Positions 6,147 to 8,332 of a stretch of 8,332 nucleotides of DNA are shown here, in pieces. The stretch is taken from NCBI GenBank assembly GCA_947311605.1, contig CAMZLC010000063.1:1-8332 (forward strand). The letters run 5' to 3'. Within the stretch, counting starts at the first letter, position 1. Each line of letters starts with the position of its first letter. The notes beneath the pieces were generated by a model. The model worked only from the letters and a program-made list of their open reading frames with translations. It did not search any database and was not told the DNA's origin. The translations under genes and the position numbers were made by a program. This DNA is from an uncultured Sulfurovum sp. (GTDB taxonomy: Bacteria; Campylobacterota; Campylobacteria; Campylobacterales; Sulfurovaceae).

Positions 6147-6154
6147 TTATAACA
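6146..6154 (-). promoter_or_regulatory. tyrA promoter, extended -10 element
   Basis: On the - strand TGTTATAAT is a full match to the extended -10 consensus (TG, one base, TATAAT). No -35 match is seen at the usual distance (6169-6174), which is common with extended -10 sites and in Campylobacterota. Transcription would start near 6139, giving a leader of about 23 bases with the ribosome binding site. Confidence 0.65.
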
Positions 6155-6269
6155 TATGGACACTATATTCCTCTTTCGGAGAGAAAACAGTGTATTGGTC
6201 ACTATTTTTTTAGCCAAAAAACGGTACACTTAGTACAAATTTATCTATTTTCTGTGTGTGCAGAGAAGT
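6155..6269 (+). promoter_or_regulatory. Presumed bamA promoter region, no clear core element
   Basis: This AT-rich stretch must carry the bamA promoter if bamA is not read from elsewhere. Possible -10 boxes are TATATT (6164-6169), TACACT (6225-6230) and TACAAA (6234-6239), none with a convincing -35 or TG extension. A two-part imperfect stem (ACACT 6160-6164 with AGTGT 6189-6193, and CTCT 6171-6174 with AGAG 6180-6183) and a short TG run (6252-6260) are also seen. Confidence 0.35.
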
Positions 6270-6274
6270 AAGGA
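6270..6274 (+). promoter_or_regulatory. Ribosome binding site for bamA
   Basis: AAGGA lies six bases before the ATG at 6281, which opens a clear signal peptide. Confidence 0.75.
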
Positions 6275-6280
6275 CATATT

Positions 6281-8332
6281 ATGTTGAAACGTATTCTATT
6301 GGTTTTGTTGCTTGGAGTAACAGTGCTGGCAGCAAAAACGATTGACTCTATCGAGTTCAAGGGGTTTGATGGGGACAAGTTGAAACCGATCATTGGAATG
6401 AAGGTAGGAGATAAGTATTCTACAGCTAAAGTGACAAAGGCCAAGAAGATTATCCGTGTAGCATTGAAATCTGCAGGTTATCAGAAGGCCACAGTGCAGA
6501 GTCATGTGAGTGACAAAGGTGCTGCTGTCGGCCTTGTGTTTAATATCACAAAAGGCAACAAAGTCACGATTAAGAAGATTAAAGTAGTGGGAAACAAGAA
6601 GGTTTCAGCAGAGGTACTCACAGGCAAGGTTGTCAATAAAGAAGCAGAATTTATGGGCTGGTTTCCAGGCAGAAGCAGTGGCGCAGCCAATATCACGCAG
6701 CTAAAGTATGATGCCATGCGTGTGCAAGATGAGTACTACAAACGAGGATATCTTGATGCCAAAGTTGCAACACCTTCTCTCAAGGTAGATCCTGCTACCA
6801 GTGATGCTACCGTGACCTACCGTGTCAAAGAAGGAAGACAGTATAAAGTATCAGCAGTAAGCTTGAGTATGGGCAAAGTGTCAGGTCTTAATGCCAAAAT
6901 ACTGAGTGCAGAACTTCAGCTTAAAAAAGGTGAAGTGTTTGATGTCTCTAAGCTAAGAAAAGATATCAAGATGCTCTCTGAGAAACTGGCCAATATGGGC
7001 TATGCCAATGTCAAGGTCATGCCTGGATTTAGAAAAAATGCGAGAAATCTCACAATGGCTGTTCGGTACAAGGTGGTGCCAGGGAATAAGGTGACGATCA
7101 ATAATGTCATTGTCAAGGGAAATAAAAAAACCAAGGACAATGTGGTCAGAAGATATGTGGATCTTGCACCGGGAGACCTCTATAACTATACAGCCCTCAA
7201 AGAGAGTAAAAAGATGCTTTCGAGAACGGGCTATTTTGACAAAGTGGTGATCAAGCCCAAAAAGGTCTCTTCTAAAAAGATGGATCTTGAAGTGGATGTC
7301 AAGGAAGCAAAGACCGGTTCCTTTACCATAGGTGGCGGATATGGCAGTGCCGATGGCTGGACGGTAGATGGTAGCATCAAGGAGAGAAATATCTTTGGTA
7401 CCGGTATAGAGATTGGCGCTTCTATTGATTATTCAAGAGTAACGCAGTCTTACGGATTTTCGATAAGAGATCCGAGATTGTTCGATAGCAAATATAGTCT
7501 TTCTGCCGGTATATTCAAAAAAGAGAGTGATTATGCCGAAAGTGACACCTATGACAATTTAGCCTACAAGAAGAAGAATGAACTTGGCGGATACGTCAGT
7601 CTGGGGCGGCAGTTTACACATAATATCTATGCTTCAATCGGGTATAGTTATAAGGATGTAGAGTACGATGATGTCAATACCTCCTATGCAGGATATACAT
7701 CAGGAGATTATGATAACTATGTCAAGTCATCTATTATAGCTTCTCTTGTCTATGACACAACGGATGATTACTATGCGCCTAGAGAGGGCATTTATGCCAA
7801 GTTTGGATTTGAATATGCCGGTCTTGGAAGTGCACCAGCAGGGAAGAGGCTAGCAGAGTTTACAAAATATGATGGAAGACTTGCTGCCTACTATGGCCTA
7901 AAGGATGATATTGATTATGACCTTATCCTGAGGTTTAAATTGAGGGGGAGCTATATCGACCACGCTACCGGGGCCTATGTTCCGGTAGCAGAAAGACTCT
8001 ACCTTGGAGGAGCCAGTCGAGGTGTCAGAGGCTTCAAGTCGGGAACAATCTCTCCTATGACAGGTGGATACAGAACAGGTGGATACCGAAGTTACTCTAC
8101 CAGTATTGAGGCAAGTATTCCTCTTTCTGAAGCATCCAAGATGCGCTTAACTTTCTTTGTTGATTACGGTCAAATTGGAGTGAGCAGCTTTGATATCACA
8201 CAAAAATCTGTCGGTGCGCAAGTGGAGTGGCGATCTCCGTTTGGCCCCATCAACTTGGTCTTTGCCAAGGCAATTGATCCAGATGAGGTACATGGGGACA
8301 CGGCGACTTTCGAATTCAATATCGGCGGAAAG
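6281..8332 (+). CDS. bamA: Outer-membrane assembly factor BamA (3' end cut by window)
   Basis: BamA inserts beta-barrel proteins into the outer membrane. The frame runs unbroken for 684 codons to the window edge. It starts with a signal peptide (MLKRILLVLL..., cleavage near 17-18), followed by four POTRA domains at about 19-94, 95-187, 188-270 and 271-344. It then enters the barrel at TGSFTIGGGYG (345 on), the usual family junction. The VRGF motif of loop 6 is at 582-585. The last visible residues, TFEFNIGGK, look like the C-terminal beta-signal that normally ends in Phe, so only Phe plus a stop may be missing. E. coli BamA has 810 residues in the mature protein plus signal and five POTRAs; this one is shorter in both POTRA region and barrel. 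The second POTRA has the long WFPG-type insertion of E. coli POTRA3, so the lost unit is probably one of E. coli POTRA1 or 2. It is divergent from tyrA. Confidence 0.94.
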   Translation, partial: MLKRILLVLLLGVTVLAAKTIDSIEFKGFDGDKLKPIIGMKVGDKYSTAKVTKAKKIIRVALKSAGYQKATVQSHVSDKGAAVGLVFNITKGNKVTIKKIKVVGNKKVSAEVLTGKVVNKEAEFMGWFPGRSSGAANITQLKYDAMRVQDEYYKRGYLDAKVATPSLKVDPATSDATVTYRVKEGRQYKVSAVSLSMGKVSGLNAKILSAELQLKKGEVFDVSKLRKDIKMLSEKLANMGYANVKVMPGFRKNARNLTMAVRYKVVPGNKVTINNVIVKGNKKTKDNVVRRYVDLAPGDLYNYTALKESKKMLSRTGYFDKVVIKPKKVSSKKMDLEVDVKEAKTGSFTIGGGYGSADGWTVDGSIKERNIFGTGIEIGASIDYSRVTQSYGFSIRDPRLFDSKYSLSAGIFKKESDYAESDTYDNLAYKKKNELGGYVSLGRQFTHNIYASIGYSYKDVEYDDVNTSYAGYTSGDYDNYVKSSIIASLVYDTTDDYYAPREGIYAKFGFEYAGLGSAPAGKRLAEFTKYDGRLAAYYGLKDDIDYDLILRFKLRGSYIDHATGAYVPVAERLYLGGASRGVRGFKSGTISPMTGGYRTGGYRSYSTSIEASIPLSEASKMRLTFFVDYGQIGVSSFDITQKSVGAQVEWRSPFGPINLVFAKAIDPDEVHGDTATFEFNIGGK
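6702..6717 (+). repeat. 16-nt exact copy of the tyrA leader region within bamA
   Basis: TAAAGTATGATGCCAT occurs here and at 6127-6142 in the same orientation. Here it encodes KYDAM in the second POTRA. Since tyrA is read from the other strand, its leader RNA would be complementary to this part of the bamA message. Confidence 0.7.
8060..8089 (+). repeat. 15-nt in-frame tandem duplication in bamA
   Basis: Two adjacent copies of ACAGGTGGATACMGA (M is A, then C) differ at one base and encode TGGYR twice (residues 594-603), shortly after the VRGF motif of loop 6. The near identity suggests a recent duplication. Confidence 0.85.

Noticed and set aside
6160..6193. Two-part stem-loop between tyrA and bamA as a riboswitch or small RNA
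   Set aside because: Arms of only five and four base pairs with unpaired stretches between; no known riboswitch motif recognised.

Overview
The window reads as a chromosomal segment from a Gram-negative bacterium of moderate GC content. The most likely source is the phylum Campylobacterota, possibly a Sulfurovum- or Sulfurimonas-like organism. This is inferred from gene content and protein style: a Bat (aerotolerance-type) operon, and a divergent tyrA/bamA pair that I recall also in Campylobacter (Cj0130/Cj0129c). No database search was possible.

Positions 1-5278 (+ strand) hold one tightly packed operon cut at its 5' end. In order it encodes a DUF58 protein (C-terminal part only), a small DUF4381-like membrane protein, BatA (VWA), BatB (VWA), BatC (signal peptide, TPRs, very lysine-rich tail) and BatD (signal peptide, beta-sandwich repeats, one C-terminal membrane helix). 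Every junction is an overlap or a 1-base gap, so translation is probably coupled. In related operons a MoxR AAA+ ATPase gene lies just upstream; here it would be outside the window. The working picture is a cytoplasmic MoxR/DUF58 module acting with membrane-anchored VWA proteins and a periplasmic BatC/BatD part on envelope proteins. The substrate of Bat systems is not established.

Positions 5286-6116 (- strand) hold tyrA, convergent with batD across only 7 bp and with no ordinary terminator between them. Positions 6117-6280 form a divergent regulatory region. It has a consensus extended -10 for tyrA, a palindrome over its predicted transcription start, and a good ribosome binding site for bamA. 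Positions 6281-8332 (+ strand) hold bamA (signal peptide, four recognisable POTRA domains, 16-strand-type barrel), which runs off the window apparently one residue before its end.

No RNA genes, mobile elements, CRISPR arrays or signs of recent transfer were seen. The most interesting signals are: a 33-nt perfect heptanucleotide tandem repeat in the batC signal-peptide codons, where a gain or loss of one unit would truncate BatC (a candidate phase-variation switch); the poly-lysine tract of batC with a dnaX-like slippery site; a strong hairpin inside tyrA that could end antisense read-through from the bat operon; and a 16-nt identity that would let the tyrA leader RNA pair with bamA mRNA.
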